NCBI GenBank assembly: GCA_037481615.1
Contig: JBBFLI010000010.1
DNA length: 64,000 bases
Reading direction: 5' to 3' (one strand)
Source: SpSt-501 sp037481615
GTDB taxonomy: Bacteria; Desulfobacterota; Desulfobacteria; Desulfobacterales; SpSt-501
In this document: piece after piece, positions 9,402 to 18,623 of the stretch
How the letters are laid out: each line of letters opens with the position of its first letter
How positions within the stretch are numbered: the stretch's first letter is position 1
Made by a program: the position numbers and the translations under genes
Notes under the pieces: model-generated
Seen by the model: only the letters and a program-made list of their open reading frames with translations
The model's database searches: none
What the model was told of the DNA's origin: nothing

Positions 9402-10499
9402 TCATTCCACCTGCCAGCTCACGACCCGGCAGGTCCAGCGGCCCGTTTTCGGGGCCTGGGTGCGCTCCAGCACGGCGGTGATCGTCGTCGCGGTTTCGCC
9501 CTGGCGTGCCGTGGCCTGGACCCGGAAGAGGTCGCTGGTCAGCGTGATCAGCCGGGGGTCGAGCTTGAGGTCGGCAAGGCCCGGAATGCGATTCAACCAA
9601 TCCGCCTGCCGGAAGTCAATCGGTTGTTTGCCCGCGGCGATCTCGCGGCGGATCTCGTCGAAGAGCTTCACGAGGTCCTGGTTCTCCGCCGGGAGCAGCG
9701 CGAAGATCACCGGCGGCTCGGCGGTCGTGATGTTGATGCGGCCCGGAAAGCGGAACCCGCTCCCCTCGCCCGGCGCCATGCCGTGCACCGTGAGGTAGCG
9801 GGAGATCCCGGGCAGCTCGGGCGTGCCGTAGTAGATCGCCGGCGTGATCCCCTTCACGCGCAAGAGCTCCGCCGTGTCGGTGAGCGGGCCGTTCCCCGCG
9901 GGGTAGGGGGGCTTTTTCGCGAGATAGTAGGCGCTCTCGGCCCCGCTCAGCCCGGTGATCGCCTCGTCGTCGCCGCGGTCGAGCCAGTCCTTGAGCGCGT
10001 TGAGGATCGCCTCGGGTTCGCTGTCGCCGCGGAACTCGATCAGCCCCCGGCCGCGGTCGACGAAGTATTGCAGGAACCGCTCCCAGAGGCTGCGCTGCGC
10101 CTCGTTGAACTGCCGCCCCTCGGGATAGTCGACGAGCGCGTTCACCTGGATCCGCCCGAGTTCGTCCTCGATGACGAGCGATAGCTCCCCGTCCTCGAAG
10201 GGGAACTCCTCGAGCACGGCGGCGACCGCCGCGGGGTCGGCCCAGTCGTCGAGCGGGGTGTCAGTGTCGGTGTCCACCTTGTCCTTGGCCAGAATCGCCA
10301 TGGCGACATGTATGCCGGCCGCCGCCATTTCGGTGAGCCCGATGCGGTCGCGGCTGTCCGCGCTCCCGATGAGGTCGTTTCGCGCGCGGCGGTTGAACTC
10401 GAGCGACCCGGCGACCAAAAGCACGGTCACCGAGAGGGTGACCACCAGCGCCACCCCTTGCCGCGAGCCGAGCAGGAGACCGGGGGTGACCCGCTTCAT
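9402..10499 (-). CDS. gspK: Minor pseudopilin GspK
   Basis: 365 residues. A prepilin-type leader ends in Gly ('GSRQG') and is followed by the hydrophobic helix 'VALVVTLSVTVLLVAG'. It lacks the Glu at mature position 5, as usual for GspK. A large C-terminal domain, here ~330 residues with 'LSLVIEDELGRIQVNALVD', is the mark of GspK. GspK caps the pseudopilus tip with GspI and GspJ. The start overlaps the gspJ stop by 4 bases. Confidence 0.92.
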   Translation of the reverse strand: MKRVTPGLLLGSRQGVALVVTLSVTVLLVAGSLEFNRRARNDLIGSADSRDRIGLTEMAAAGIHVAMAILAKDKVDTDTDTPLDDWADPAAVAAVLEEFPFEDGELSLVIEDELGRIQVNALVDYPEGRQFNEAQRSLWERFLQYFVDRGRGLIEFRGDSEPEAILNALKDWLDRGDDEAITGLSGAESAYYLAKKPPYPAGNGPLTDTAELLRVKGITPAIYYGTPELPGISRYLTVHGMAPGEGSGFRFPGRINITTAEPPVIFALLPAENQDLVKLFDEIRREIAAGKQPIDFRQADWLNRIPGLADLKLDPRLITLTSDLFRVQATARQGETATTITAVLERTQAPKTGRWTCRVVSWQVE

Positions 10500-11230
10500 C
10501 CGCCGGCGGGCCTCCGCACCCGGGGAAGGGCGACCGTGGTCGTGAAGGCCTGCGCATCGGCCCCCCGGCCCAGCTCGAGCTTCACGGCGACCCGCACGGG
10601 GGTCGCAAAGCGGAAGCGCTCCGATTCCGAATCCCAGTTATCGAAGGCGCGCCCCTCCACATCCACGTACTCGAACGCCAGAGATTTGACGGCCTCGCAG
10701 AGCACGGGGTCGGCCGCGCGCTCCACGAACGCCGGGTAGGGAAACCGGTTTTCCGCGCGCTTGAGCCTCCAGCCGCTCCCGTCGGGCGCCGGCCGGAGGT
10801 AGTAGACGATCTCGGCCACGCCCTCCGGCCGCTCCCCCTCGAGGGGAAGGTGGGCACGGCTGGCAAACCTCAACTTAGCAATTCGTGTGCCACCCTCGAA
10901 ATCGACCGTCCCCTGGAAGCGGAAAGGGTGCGGCGGCTGGTCGAGCGCCTCGGGCGGCCGGTAGAGGGGGGGCTCGAGGATCACGGCGTTTTCGAGATCG
11001 CGGCTGATGCGCAAAAGGGCCGCGCGGGCGGCGTCGAAACGGGCGTTTCCCTCCTCGGCCTCCCCGGCGTTGAAGAAGACCATGCGGAACGAGGAAAGCA
11101 CCGTCGTCAGCACCACGGCGAGAATGGCGAGCGTGACCAGGATCTCGAGCAGGGTGAAGCCCCCCCCGCCGCGGCGGGCGGCCCCCGGCCGAGGCGGGAA
11201 AGGGAGGGCGGGAAGGGGGCTCGGGGTCAT
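10496..11230 (-). CDS. gspJ: Minor pseudopilin GspJ
   Basis: 244 residues. The prepilin cleavage site G|FTLLEILVTLAIL lies near residue 20 with the conserved Glu5. A C-terminal globular domain ('IVYYLRPAPDGSGWRLKRAENRF') is typical of GspJ. The frame is open further upstream, but the ATG at 11230, 7 bases after the gspI stop, puts the leader at normal length. Confidence 0.92.
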   Translation of the reverse strand: MTPSPLPALPFPPRPGAARRGGGGFTLLEILVTLAILAVVLTTVLSSFRMVFFNAGEAEEGNARFDAARAALLRISRDLENAVILEPPLYRPPEALDQPPHPFRFQGTVDFEGGTRIAKLRFASRAHLPLEGERPEGVAEIVYYLRPAPDGSGWRLKRAENRFPYPAFVERAADPVLCEAVKSLAFEYVDVEGRAFDNWDSESERFRFATPVRVAVKLELGRGADAQAFTTTVALPRVRRPAGG

Positions 11231-11237
11231 GGCTCGT

Positions 11238-11657
11238 CTACTCCCGCCAAAACCGATAGGTGCGGAGGCCGTAGCGGAAACGCTCCCCGTCCAGGCTGAC
11301 CTGGACCTCGATCCGCCGCAGGTCGGAAGAGATCTCCGCCCCGAGGGCGCGGGAGGCGTGGGGCTCGACGGTGAGCTTCCAGCGGTACCCCGGGAACTCG
11401 CTCCCGAAGTCGCCCTCGTCGCCGGCGAGCGGAAGCCGCCGTTCCTGTTCGAACCGGATGAGGACGCTGCGCGCGAGGTGCGGGGCAAGGGTGTAAAAGC
11501 GGCTCTCCAGGTTCATGGAGAGGGCCTGGGCCTGGAGGCGGAACACCGCCAAGAGCACGATCCCGAGAATGCCCAGCGCGACGAGGACCTCGAGCAACGA
11601 AAAGCCTCGGGGGGCGCCGTCGGACTCGGGGGGGGTTCCGCGCCGGAGCGGATTCAT
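11238..11657 (-). CDS. gspI: Minor pseudopilin GspI
   Basis: 139 residues. The prepilin cleavage site G|FSLLEVLVALGILG lies near residue 18, followed by the short globular domain usual for GspI, ending 'RYGLRTYRFWRE'. The ATG at 11657 lies 11 bases after the gspH stop. An upstream extension of the frame is only antisense/shadow sequence of gspH. Confidence 0.9.
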   Translation of the reverse strand: MNPLRRGTPPESDGAPRGFSLLEVLVALGILGIVLLAVFRLQAQALSMNLESRFYTLAPHLARSVLIRFEQERRLPLAGDEGDFGSEFPGYRWKLTVEPHASRALGAEISSDLRRIEVQVSLDGERFRYGLRTYRFWRE

Positions 11658-11668
11658 CGAAGGCCTGC

Positions 11669-12175
11669 TCACAGCCGGGGGTCGTCGAAGTGGACGAGCC
11701 CGTCGAAGGACTTCACCCGGGAGAGGAAGGTCTCGACGAGAAACGAACTCGCCTGCCCGTCCCGGGAGACATGGATCAGGGCCCGGTCGCTCGTCCCGTC
11801 GGGGAAGAAGCGGATCTCGGCCCGCCCGCGGGTCAAAAGGCCGCGCCGCGGGAACTCGACCCCCGTGACCCTTCCCCCGCCGGGGAGGACCCGGGGGGCG
11901 AGCAGCCCCGTTTCGCGTTCCGGATCGCGCGGCGCAAGCGCGGTCTCCCAGAGAAGGCCCGCCTCGAGGTCGAAATGGACGATCCGCGTGCGCTGCGTGC
12001 GCTGCGCCTCCTCGCGCGCGGTCCGCAGGGCGGCGAGGAGGAAGCGCTCGGTCTTTCGGCCCTCCTCGGCGAGGAAGCCCTCGAAGCGCGGCAGCGCGGC
12101 GAGGAGCACGACCCCCATCAGGGCGACGACGACGATCAGCTCGAGGAGCGTGTATCCCGCCGGGGCCCTGCCCAT
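11669..12175 (-). CDS. gspH: Minor pseudopilin GspH
   Basis: 168 residues. The prepilin cleavage site is G|YTLLELIVVVALMGVV at residue 7. A globular domain contains 'GVEFPRRGLLTRGRAEIRFFPDGTSD' elements recognised in GspH ('F.P.G.s..' near the end). The start ATG overlaps the gspG stop by one base (TGATG), so it is translationally coupled to the major pseudopilin. Confidence 0.9.
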   Translation of the reverse strand: MGRAPAGYTLLELIVVVALMGVVLLAALPRFEGFLAEEGRKTERFLLAALRTAREEAQRTQRTRIVHFDLEAGLLWETALAPRDPERETGLLAPRVLPGGGRVTGVEFPRRGLLTRGRAEIRFFPDGTSDRALIHVSRDGQASSFLVETFLSRVKSFDGLVHFDDPRL

Positions 12176-12624
12176 CAGTCCGTGTCCCAGTTGGTGATGT
12201 CGCGGTTTTCGTTTTCCCCGCCGGGGACACCGTCCGCGCCGTAGGAGAGGATGTCGAAGTCGCCCTTCAACCCCGGGCTGATGTAGATATAGTCGTTGCC
12301 CCAGGGGTCCTTGGGCACCTTGCCCTTCTCGAGATAGCCTCCCTGCCGCCACTTCTTCGGGATCACCCCCGTCTCCGGCCGCTGGACCAGGGCCTGCAGC
12401 CCCTGCTCGGTCGAGGGGTAGACCCCGTTGTCGAGCTTGTAGAGCTTGAGGGCGGTCTCCAGGGCCTGGATGTCCATGCGCGCGCGGACCTGTTTGGCCT
12501 CCTCCGGGCGGCCCATCAGCTTGGGGGCGACATACATCGCGAGAATCCCCAGGATGATGATCACCACCATGATCTCGATCAGGGTGAAGCCCCTCTCGCA
12601 ACGCACCAGGTTTTTCCGTTTCAT
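12175..12624 (-). CDS. gspG: Major pseudopilin GspG
   Basis: 149 residues. The prepilin cleavage site is G|FTLIEIMVVIIILGIL at residue 12 with Glu5. The family sequence 'NGVYPSTEQGLQALV', 'PKDPWGNDYIYISPG' and a C-terminal calcium-site region ('SYGADGVPGGENEN..DITNWD') make it unambiguous. It is the main subunit of the T2SS pseudopilus. Its ATG is preceded by AAGGAAGG and by a 63-base gap from gspF, the largest gap in the operon. Confidence 0.97.
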   Translation of the reverse strand: MKRKNLVRCERGFTLIEIMVVIIILGILAMYVAPKLMGRPEEAKQVRARMDIQALETALKLYKLDNGVYPSTEQGLQALVQRPETGVIPKKWRQGGYLEKGKVPKDPWGNDYIYISPGLKGDFDILSYGADGVPGGENENRDITNWDTD

Positions 12625-12687
12625 GCTCGTGCCTTCCTTGCCGGGCGAGCGGCGGCGGGAAGTCCGCGCCCCCGCGGCCGCCCGGGT

Positions 12688-13914
12688 CTATCGGATGAGC
12701 TGGTTCATCTCGAAGATCGGCAGACAGATCGAGAGCACGATGAAGCCGACGGCGCAGCCCATCACCAAGATCATGACCGGCTCGAGGTAGGAGGTCAGGC
12801 GCAGAATCGTGGTTTCGACTTCATTTTCAAAGACGTCGGCGATCTTGTAAAGCATTTTCTCCAGTTCCCCGGACTGCTCGCCGACCTGGATCATCTGCAC
12901 GGCGAGCCCCGGGAAAACCCCGGTCTCGGAAAGCGCCAGCCACAGCGCCCGCCCCTTGCCGACCTCGATTGCGGATTGGGATACGGCCTCGGCGAGCCGT
13001 TCGTTGCCGACGATGTTGCGCACGATGTCGAGCGCGGTGAGCAGCGTCACCCCGTTTTCGAGAAGCGAGCCGAGCGTCCTGCTGAAGCGGCCGACGGCGA
13101 GCTTGCGGATGAGTCCGCCCGCTCCGGGGAACTTGAGCAGCCAGGCATCGAGGCGGCGGCGGCCGGCCGGGCTCTTGCGCCAGCGGCGCAAAGCGAAGAG
13201 GGCCGCGGCGAGGAAAACGGCGATCATCCATCCGTTTTCCTTGAGAAAATCGCTCGTCCCGATGAGGATCCGGGTTGCCGCCGGGAGCTGCTGCTTCATG
13301 TCGCTGAAGATCGTCGTGATCGTGGGCACGATGTAGGTGAGCAGGATCACGAGGACGAGGGTCCCGAAGAAGAGCATGAAAACCGGGTAGGCGAGCGCGG
13401 CCTTGATGCGGTTGGCGAGCGCCTGCTGCTTTTCGGTGATGTCGGCCAGCCGCTCGAGCACGATCTCGAGGGTTCCCGAGGTTTCCCCAGCGCGCACCAT
13501 GTTGACGTAAATCGGGGGGAAGACGGAGGGGAACTGCGCGAGCGCCTGGGCGAAGCCGTTGCCCTCGACGACGAGGTCCTTCACCCGGGCGAGGGTGCGC
13601 TTCAGGGCGAGACCCTCGGTCTGCGAAAGCAGGGCGTCGAGGGCGGAGACGAGCGGGAACCCCGCCCCGATCAGGGTGGCGAGCTGACGCGTCAGGATGG
13701 CGACCTGCGCGGGCTTGACGCGGTGGAAGAGCTCGCCCAGGCGCAGCCGGCTCTGCTCCCTCGGTCCCGCCGTCTCCTTCGCCTCGCGGATCGAGACCGG
13801 GTACTTCCCGGCCGCGCGGAGTTTCTGGCGCGCGGCCTGCAGCCCCTCGGCGTCGATCACCCCCGTGGTGCTCCTGCCCCTCGCGTCGAGAGCTGTGTAT
13901 TCGAAGACAGGCAT
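12688..13914 (-). CDS. gspF: Type II secretion inner-membrane platform protein GspF
   Basis: 408 residues with the duplicated T2SSF domain (residues ~70-195 and ~270-400). Repeated signatures are 'FPSVFPPIYVNMVRAGETSGTLE' and 'FPGLAVQMIQVGEQSGELE'. There are three membrane helices (~170-190, ~220-240, ~375-400). It is the polytopic core of the assembly platform and the first gene of the operon. The start ATG gives the standard 'MPVFEYTALDARG' N-terminus. Confidence 0.96.
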   Translation of the reverse strand: MPVFEYTALDARGRSTTGVIDAEGLQAARQKLRAAGKYPVSIREAKETAGPREQSRLRLGELFHRVKPAQVAILTRQLATLIGAGFPLVSALDALLSQTEGLALKRTLARVKDLVVEGNGFAQALAQFPSVFPPIYVNMVRAGETSGTLEIVLERLADITEKQQALANRIKAALAYPVFMLFFGTLVLVILLTYIVPTITTIFSDMKQQLPAATRILIGTSDFLKENGWMIAVFLAAALFALRRWRKSPAGRRRLDAWLLKFPGAGGLIRKLAVGRFSRTLGSLLENGVTLLTALDIVRNIVGNERLAEAVSQSAIEVGKGRALWLALSETGVFPGLAVQMIQVGEQSGELEKMLYKIADVFENEVETTILRLTSYLEPVMILVMGCAVGFIVLSICLPIFEMNQLIR

Positions 13915-13945
13915 TTCAACCCATCGACTTCATTTGAATTATCAG

Positions 13946-13974
13946 ATGCTATCATGTGAGCCCGGGCTTGGCAA
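13946..13974 (-). promoter_or_regulatory. Possible sigma-70 promoter of the gsp operon
   Basis: Reading the minus strand upstream of gspF, TTGCCA (13974-13969) is 17 bases from TAGCAT (13951-13946), about 32 bases before the gspF ATG. The 75-base gap is clearly more AT-rich than its surroundings. This is a pattern match only. The -10 box is weak (4 of 6). Confidence 0.35.
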
Positions 13975-13989
13975 GCAAGCCGCCGGCCC

Positions 13990-14949
13990 TCACTCGACCG
14001 GGGCGGGCAGCTCCTCGAGGATCCCGGCGAGCAGCTCCTCCTCGCGGCGTCCCTTGAGGCGGGCCTCGGTGCGCGCGAGGATCCGGTGGGCGAGGGCGGG
14101 CAGGGCGAGCGCCTTGACGTCGTCGGGGAGCACGAAGCTTCGCCCGTGGCAGGCGGCCCGGGCCTGGGCCGCGGCCTGGAGGCCGAGTGCGGCGCGGGGG
14201 CTCGCGCCGAGGCGGATATCCGGGTGGCGCCTCGTCTCCCGGACCAGGGAAACGATGTAGCCGCGCACCGGGGGGGCGATGCGGATCGAGCGCACCGCCT
14301 TTTGCAGGTGCAGAAGCTCCTCGGTCCCGAGCACCGGGCTCAGCCCCTCGAGCGGGTTTGCCTGCTGGTAGCGCCCGAGGATTTCCGCCTCCAGCTCCGC
14401 CTCGGGGTAGCCGAGCCGGAGTTTGAGCAGGAAACGGTCGAGCTGGGCCTCGGGCAAGGGGAAGGTCCCCTCCCATTCGATCGGGTTCTGCGTCGCCAGG
14501 AGCATGAAGGGGCGGGGCAGATCCAGGGTGCGCCAGTCGACGGTCACCTGCCGCTCCTGCATGGCCTCGAGGAGACAGGACTGGGTCCGCGGCATGGCGC
14601 GGTTGATCTCGTCGACCAGGACCACGTTGGCGAGAATCGGGCCGGGGCGGAATTCGAACTCGGCGGTTTTCTGGTTGAACACGTGCAGGCCGGTCACATC
14701 CGAAGGCAAGAGATCCGGGGTGCACTGGATGCGCCGGAAGCTTGCGTCGAGCGCGCGGGCCGCCGCGCGTGCAAGGAGCGTTTTGCCCACGCCCGGGACG
14801 TCCTCGATGAGGACGTGCCCCTCGCAGAGGAGGGCGATGAAAATGAGCTCGATCGCCTCGCCCCTGCCGATGACCACACCCGCGAGGCTTTCCCGGAAAC
14901 GCTCGGCCGCGCCCCGAAGATCCCTCGATCCTCCCTCTTGGTCGCTCAA
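13990..14949 (-). CDS. MoxR-family AAA+ ATPase
   Basis: 319 residues. Walker A 'EDVPGVGKTLLARAAA' lies near residue 50, Walker B 'VVLVDEINRAMPRTQ' near 113, sensor 1 'LATQNPIEWEGTFPLPEAQLDRF' near 150 and an AAA lid at the C-terminus. MoxR ATPases act as chaperone-like factors and usually sit beside DUF58 (von Willebrand-like) partners, as here. It is the last gene of a three-gene minus-strand unit (DUF58, DUF4129, MoxR), 57 bases after the DUF4129 gene. Confidence 0.93.
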   Translation of the reverse strand: MSDQEGGSRDLRGAAERFRESLAGVVIGRGEAIELIFIALLCEGHVLIEDVPGVGKTLLARAAARALDASFRRIQCTPDLLPSDVTGLHVFNQKTAEFEFRPGPILANVVLVDEINRAMPRTQSCLLEAMQERQVTVDWRTLDLPRPFMLLATQNPIEWEGTFPLPEAQLDRFLLKLRLGYPEAELEAEILGRYQQANPLEGLSPVLGTEELLHLQKAVRSIRIAPPVRGYIVSLVRETRRHPDIRLGASPRAALGLQAAAQARAACHGRSFVLPDDVKALALPALAHRILARTEARLKGRREEELLAGILEELPAPVE

Positions 14950-15006
14950 TCTCTTTGCGCTCCTTCCCCCCGCGGGGTTTCGGGTGTCGGGCCGGAGGCG
15001 CCCTCC

Positions 15007-16392
15007 TCAGCCACGGGCGGCGAGATGGAACTTTCGCACGAGCCGCCATTCGGAGGCAAGACGCCGCGCCGCTTCCTCATCCGGCGGGGTCTCCCCGTAG
15101 CGGACCGCTTCGTATTGGGCCGTGATCCGCTCGAAGGAAGCGGCGAGGCTATCCGTTGCGCGGGGTCGAAGCCGGGCGAGAAACTCGCGCGGCGTCTGCG
15201 CGGGCTCCCGCGGAAGGCCGCAGGCGGCCGCCCGGTCGAGAAGCTCACGATAGATGCGGCGCACGATCGCTGCCGACGGGGCGGCGTCGGCCGCCGGGCG
15301 CCCCCGGCCCCGCAGAAAGCCGAGCCTCCGGGCCGTGCGCTCGAGAAACCGCCCGGCCCGGGAGAGGAGCCGGCGCAGGGCTTCGCGGAGGGAGAACGGG
15401 AGCCGCTCGCCGTTTTCCTCCGGGCCTCCTCGGGGTCCGCGCAGCAGGCGGTGGGTGACTTCGGCGGTCAGCCGCCAGAGGCAGAGGGCGAAGAGGGCGA
15501 GCCAGAAGGAAACCACCAAAAAGGCCGCGACACGGCGCAGGGTCTCGGGGAACCGGAAGAGCTCGATCACCGCCGGGGGGGGGCGGTCGACCGGCGCGGC
15601 GCCGACGACCCCCCGCAGGGGGGAGGGCTCGGGCCGCGGCAGGAGGCTGTCCAGCCACGCGATCAGGGCCCGGAACCATCCGGCCGCCGCCGAAGCGGCC
15701 CGCGACGCGGCATCGATCCCGGCCTGGACCCACTCCGGCCTCGCCGCAACGGCGAGCAGCACCCCGGCCGCAAGAATCAGGACCCCGTTCCCCGCGGCGA
15801 AAGCCGCCCAGGAGGAGGATCCGACCTGCGGCCGCGAAAGCCCCGCCTGCCGCCCCTGCAAGAGGGCCGCACCCAGGAAGAAACAAAGAAAGAGCGCCGC
15901 AACGGAGGCTTCGGCGCCGGGCAGGGGGCGTCTTTCCGGTGCGGCGAGGAGGAATACCGCAAGCAGCACGAGCACTCCGAGCTGGAACTCGGCGAGCAGG
16001 TGCCCCGGGCCGGGCCGGAAGCCGGCAAGCCGCAGCCCCGCTCCCCAGATGCCGATCGCCGCGGCGGCGACGAGGCCGGCCGCCCACCCGGGGTTCGGCA
16101 GGGCTTCCCCCGGGGGCGGGCCCCCGGCGGTGGCCGCGAGGAACAGCCGGGCCGCCCCCGCCGCCCACAGCAGGCCGCCCGCCCCTGCGGCCGCGACCGA
16201 CAGGCGGGGCCGCAGCCGGCCGGTCACCGTCCGCAGGGCGAAGGCGAGCGGGAGTCCGCCGAGCACCCAGGCCGGGGGGATCCCGGCGAAGACCGGCCAG
16301 GATTCCGTCAGGCGAAGGGCCAAGCTCATCCAGGACAGCTCGATCCCCGCGGCGAACATCGCCGCGAGACGCGCACCGCCGGGGCGGCTCAT
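15007..16392 (-). CDS. Polytopic membrane protein with C-terminal DUF4129
   Basis: 461 residues. There are about six hydrophobic segments in residues ~25-230, another near 300-320, then a cytoplasmic tail. The tail ends in a DUF4129-like region ('REFLARLRP...AASFERITAQYEAVRYGETPPDEE'). In MoxR operons a DUF4129 protein, often with a transglutaminase domain, is common; no transglutaminase catalytic triad is visible here. The ATG overlaps the upstream DUF58 stop as ATGA. The molecular function is unknown. Confidence 0.75.
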   Translation of the reverse strand: MSRPGGARLAAMFAAGIELSWMSLALRLTESWPVFAGIPPAWVLGGLPLAFALRTVTGRLRPRLSVAAAGAGGLLWAAGAARLFLAATAGGPPPGEALPNPGWAAGLVAAAAIGIWGAGLRLAGFRPGPGHLLAEFQLGVLVLLAVFLLAAPERRPLPGAEASVAALFLCFFLGAALLQGRQAGLSRPQVGSSSWAAFAAGNGVLILAAGVLLAVAARPEWVQAGIDAASRAASAAAGWFRALIAWLDSLLPRPEPSPLRGVVGAAPVDRPPPAVIELFRFPETLRRVAAFLVVSFWLALFALCLWRLTAEVTHRLLRGPRGGPEENGERLPFSLREALRRLLSRAGRFLERTARRLGFLRGRGRPAADAAPSAAIVRRIYRELLDRAAACGLPREPAQTPREFLARLRPRATDSLAASFERITAQYEAVRYGETPPDEEAARRLASEWRLVRKFHLAARG

Positions 16393-17633
16393 GAGACCCC
16401 CCCGCCGGCGAGATCCGCCGCGGTCCGCAGAATCCGCCGCGGCAGGTCCGGCGGCAAATCGGCGGGGGGCTCGACCCTCCCGGCGAAGAGAAAGAGACCG
16501 CTCGTCGCGCGGGTTCGCAACTCCGACCAGGCCTCGGCGAAACGATCGGGCAGTCCCCCGGCGACCCAGACGACCGTCGTGCCGCTCTTCCAGCCGCCGG
16601 CGCCTCTTTGGAGCAACTCCCCGGCGGAACCCGCAGGGCTCGCCGTCGCCTTGGCGAGGGCTTCGAGGAGCAGAACAAGCCGCTCCCGGCCGCCGGCCGC
16701 CGGCAGGCAGACCGGCCCGCCGCTGTCGGCGAGGCGTGTGTTGGCGACGAGGCCGACCGGGCATCCCCGGCCGCAGAGGGCCACGGCCAGGGATGCGGCG
16801 GCGCTCAGCGCGAGTTCGAAGTCGGCCCCCGGCGCCGCGAAGGTCTCGACGGGGACGACCAGCAGGATGCGCAGGCCGGTCGTCGCCTCGGGGATCCTCA
16901 CCTGCAGGGTCCCCCGGCGGGCCGTGGCTTTCCAGTGGAAGAGCTTGAGCCCGTCCCCCGGGGCGTAGGGGCGGACGCCGGCCGTGCGCGTCGGGTCGAG
17001 CGCCGGGCGCCGGGGGGCCGATGCGTCGCCCGCGGGCTGGAGCGCGGGGAAGAGGGCCGGATCGACGGGGTGGAGGGAGGGGTAGACGAGGATCGGCGCG
17101 GTTCCGCAGAACGCGCGGGAACGGGTGTGGAGGCCGAAGGGGTCGCCGGCGGTGAGCCGCGGCGGGCCGACGGGATAGTACCCGCGCCGTTCCGCGGCGA
17201 GCAGGAACCGCCAGCGGATCGCTCGCCGGGCGGGCAGCCAGAGCGCGCGCCGCCGGGTTGCGGCGCTCCCCTCGTCCCCGGGGCCGACGGCCCGGATGCC
17301 CTCCGGCAGGGGGTGTTCGACCACGGCCCAACCGACGGGCAGCGGCTTGCGGTTTTCGACACGCAGAAAAACCTCCGCCTTCTCGCCGGGGAAGAGGCGG
17401 CTCGTCCCGAAGCGGCGTTCCAGCCGGACCCCCAGCAGGGAGAGCCCGGCGGCGAGCCGGCCGAGAAGGGCCGTGGAGAGCAAGAGGGCGGAGAGCAGAA
17501 GGGTGCGGGGTTCGGAAAACCAGGCGGCGAGCAAGAAAGCCGCCGCGGCGGCACCGAGAGCCGGCGTGCGGAGCAGAAGACCGGCGGGGCGGGTGCCGTG
17601 CTCGGCTTTCGGGAGAGGGCGGGTTCGGATCAT
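16389..17633 (-). CDS. DUF58 domain membrane protein
   Basis: 414 residues. Two adjacent N-terminal membrane helices (~25-65) are followed by a cytoplasmic domain. The DUF58 hallmark 'VRPYAPGDGLKLFHWKATARRG' lies near residue 230, followed by a VWA-like alpha/beta region. DUF58 proteins are the usual partners of MoxR ATPases. It is the first gene of the trio. The frame is open far upstream but the ATG at 17633 precedes the membrane anchor. Confidence 0.85.
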   Translation of the reverse strand: MIRTRPLPKAEHGTRPAGLLLRTPALGAAAAAFLLAAWFSEPRTLLLSALLLSTALLGRLAAGLSLLGVRLERRFGTSRLFPGEKAEVFLRVENRKPLPVGWAVVEHPLPEGIRAVGPGDEGSAATRRRALWLPARRAIRWRFLLAAERRGYYPVGPPRLTAGDPFGLHTRSRAFCGTAPILVYPSLHPVDPALFPALQPAGDASAPRRPALDPTRTAGVRPYAPGDGLKLFHWKATARRGTLQVRIPEATTGLRILLVVPVETFAAPGADFELALSAAASLAVALCGRGCPVGLVANTRLADSGGPVCLPAAGGRERLVLLLEALAKATASPAGSAGELLQRGAGGWKSGTTVVWVAGGLPDRFAEAWSELRTRATSGLFLFAGRVEPPADLPPDLPRRILRTAADLAGGGVS

Positions 17634-17683
17634 GGGCGGAGCCCCCGCCCCCCGGCGCGGCCGTGGGGCGGGGGGGAACAACC

Positions 17684-18598
17684 TCAGCGGATGAAATCGG
17701 GGCGCAGGAAGGCGGGTTCCGGGTAGTTGTAGAAGCCTTTCCCGCTCTTCACCCCGAGCTCCCCGCGGTCGATCATCTCGCGCAGAGCCTGGGGGGGGTG
17801 GTCTTTGGGGTCCTTCGACTCGTTGTAGTAGACCATCTCGATGTCCCAGATCACGTCCAGGCCCACCTTGTCCATCAGGGCGAAGGGGCCTTCCTTCATG
17901 CCGGTGAAGATCATCCAGGCGCGGTCGACGTCCTGGAAATCGACATAGCCGTTGCCCCACATGAAGAGCACCTCGCGCTTGACCGCGCGCCAGACGCGGT
18001 TGAAGCAGAAGCCGAGGAGCTCCTTTTTCACCGTGAGCGGGACGAAGCCGATCGAGCGCACCCAGGCGATCCCCGTCTCGAGCACCGCGGGCAGGGTGCG
18101 GCTGCCGCCCATCACGTCCACCATGGTGACGCCCTGCATGGGGAAGTAGAAGTGGATGTTGAGCACCCGCTCGGGACGGCCGCTTTCGTTTTCCAGGCGG
18201 GAGACCGGGATTGAGGAGCTGTTCGTGGCGAGGATCGCCTGGGGCGGGGCCAGGGCGGCGATCTCGCGCCAGACTTCTTTTTTGAGCTCGAGGTTCTCGG
18301 GCACGGCCTCCAGCACGAGCTCGGCCTTGGCGACCGCTTTTCCGAGATCGCGGACATGGCGCACTTTCCGTGCGCACTCCTCCCAGCGGTTCCAGGGGAT
18401 GAGCGGCTTCACCTTCTTCGCCTTGAGGTCCGCGCGAAGCTTCTCGAAGGTCTGCCGGAAGGCGCCCGGCCGGGGATCGTAGACCGTGACGTCGTAGCCC
18501 GCGCGGGCGGCGATCATGGCGATCTGGGTTCCCTGGATGCCGGTCCCCACGACGGCGAAGCGTTGAAGCGGAAGCGGAGGCGAGGATTTCTTCGGCAT
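17684..18598 (-). CDS. 3-hydroxyacyl-CoA dehydrogenase family protein
   Basis: 304 residues. The N-terminal Rossmann fold starts 'RFAVVGTGIQGTQIAMIAARAGYDVTVYD' (GxGxxG variant). 'AVPENLELKKEVW' and 'LATNSSSIPVSRL' (catalytic Ser region) follow, then 'RVLNIHFYFP' where the family has HFFNP. The C-terminal domain carries 'GPFALMDKVGLDV' and 'GKGFYNY'. It probably oxidises a 3-hydroxyacyl-CoA with NAD. It is the last gene of the TRAP-transporter unit, so it likely acts on the imported carboxylate after CoA activation. Confidence 0.9.
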   Translation of the reverse strand: MPKKSSPPLPLQRFAVVGTGIQGTQIAMIAARAGYDVTVYDPRPGAFRQTFEKLRADLKAKKVKPLIPWNRWEECARKVRHVRDLGKAVAKAELVLEAVPENLELKKEVWREIAALAPPQAILATNSSSIPVSRLENESGRPERVLNIHFYFPMQGVTMVDVMGGSRTLPAVLETGIAWVRSIGFVPLTVKKELLGFCFNRVWRAVKREVLFMWGNGYVDFQDVDRAWMIFTGMKEGPFALMDKVGLDVIWDIEMVYYNESKDPKDHPPQALREMIDRGELGVKSGKGFYNYPEPAFLRPDFIR

Positions 18599-18623
18599 GG
18601 GTTCCTCCCCGGGGGATGGAAGC

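Noticed and set aside
13968..13983. TGGCAAGCAAGCCGCC, with GG and GC spaced 10 apart like a sigma-54 promoter.
   Set aside because: The TT before GC is missing, and it points into the 3' end of the MoxR gene on the antisense strand with no gene to drive.
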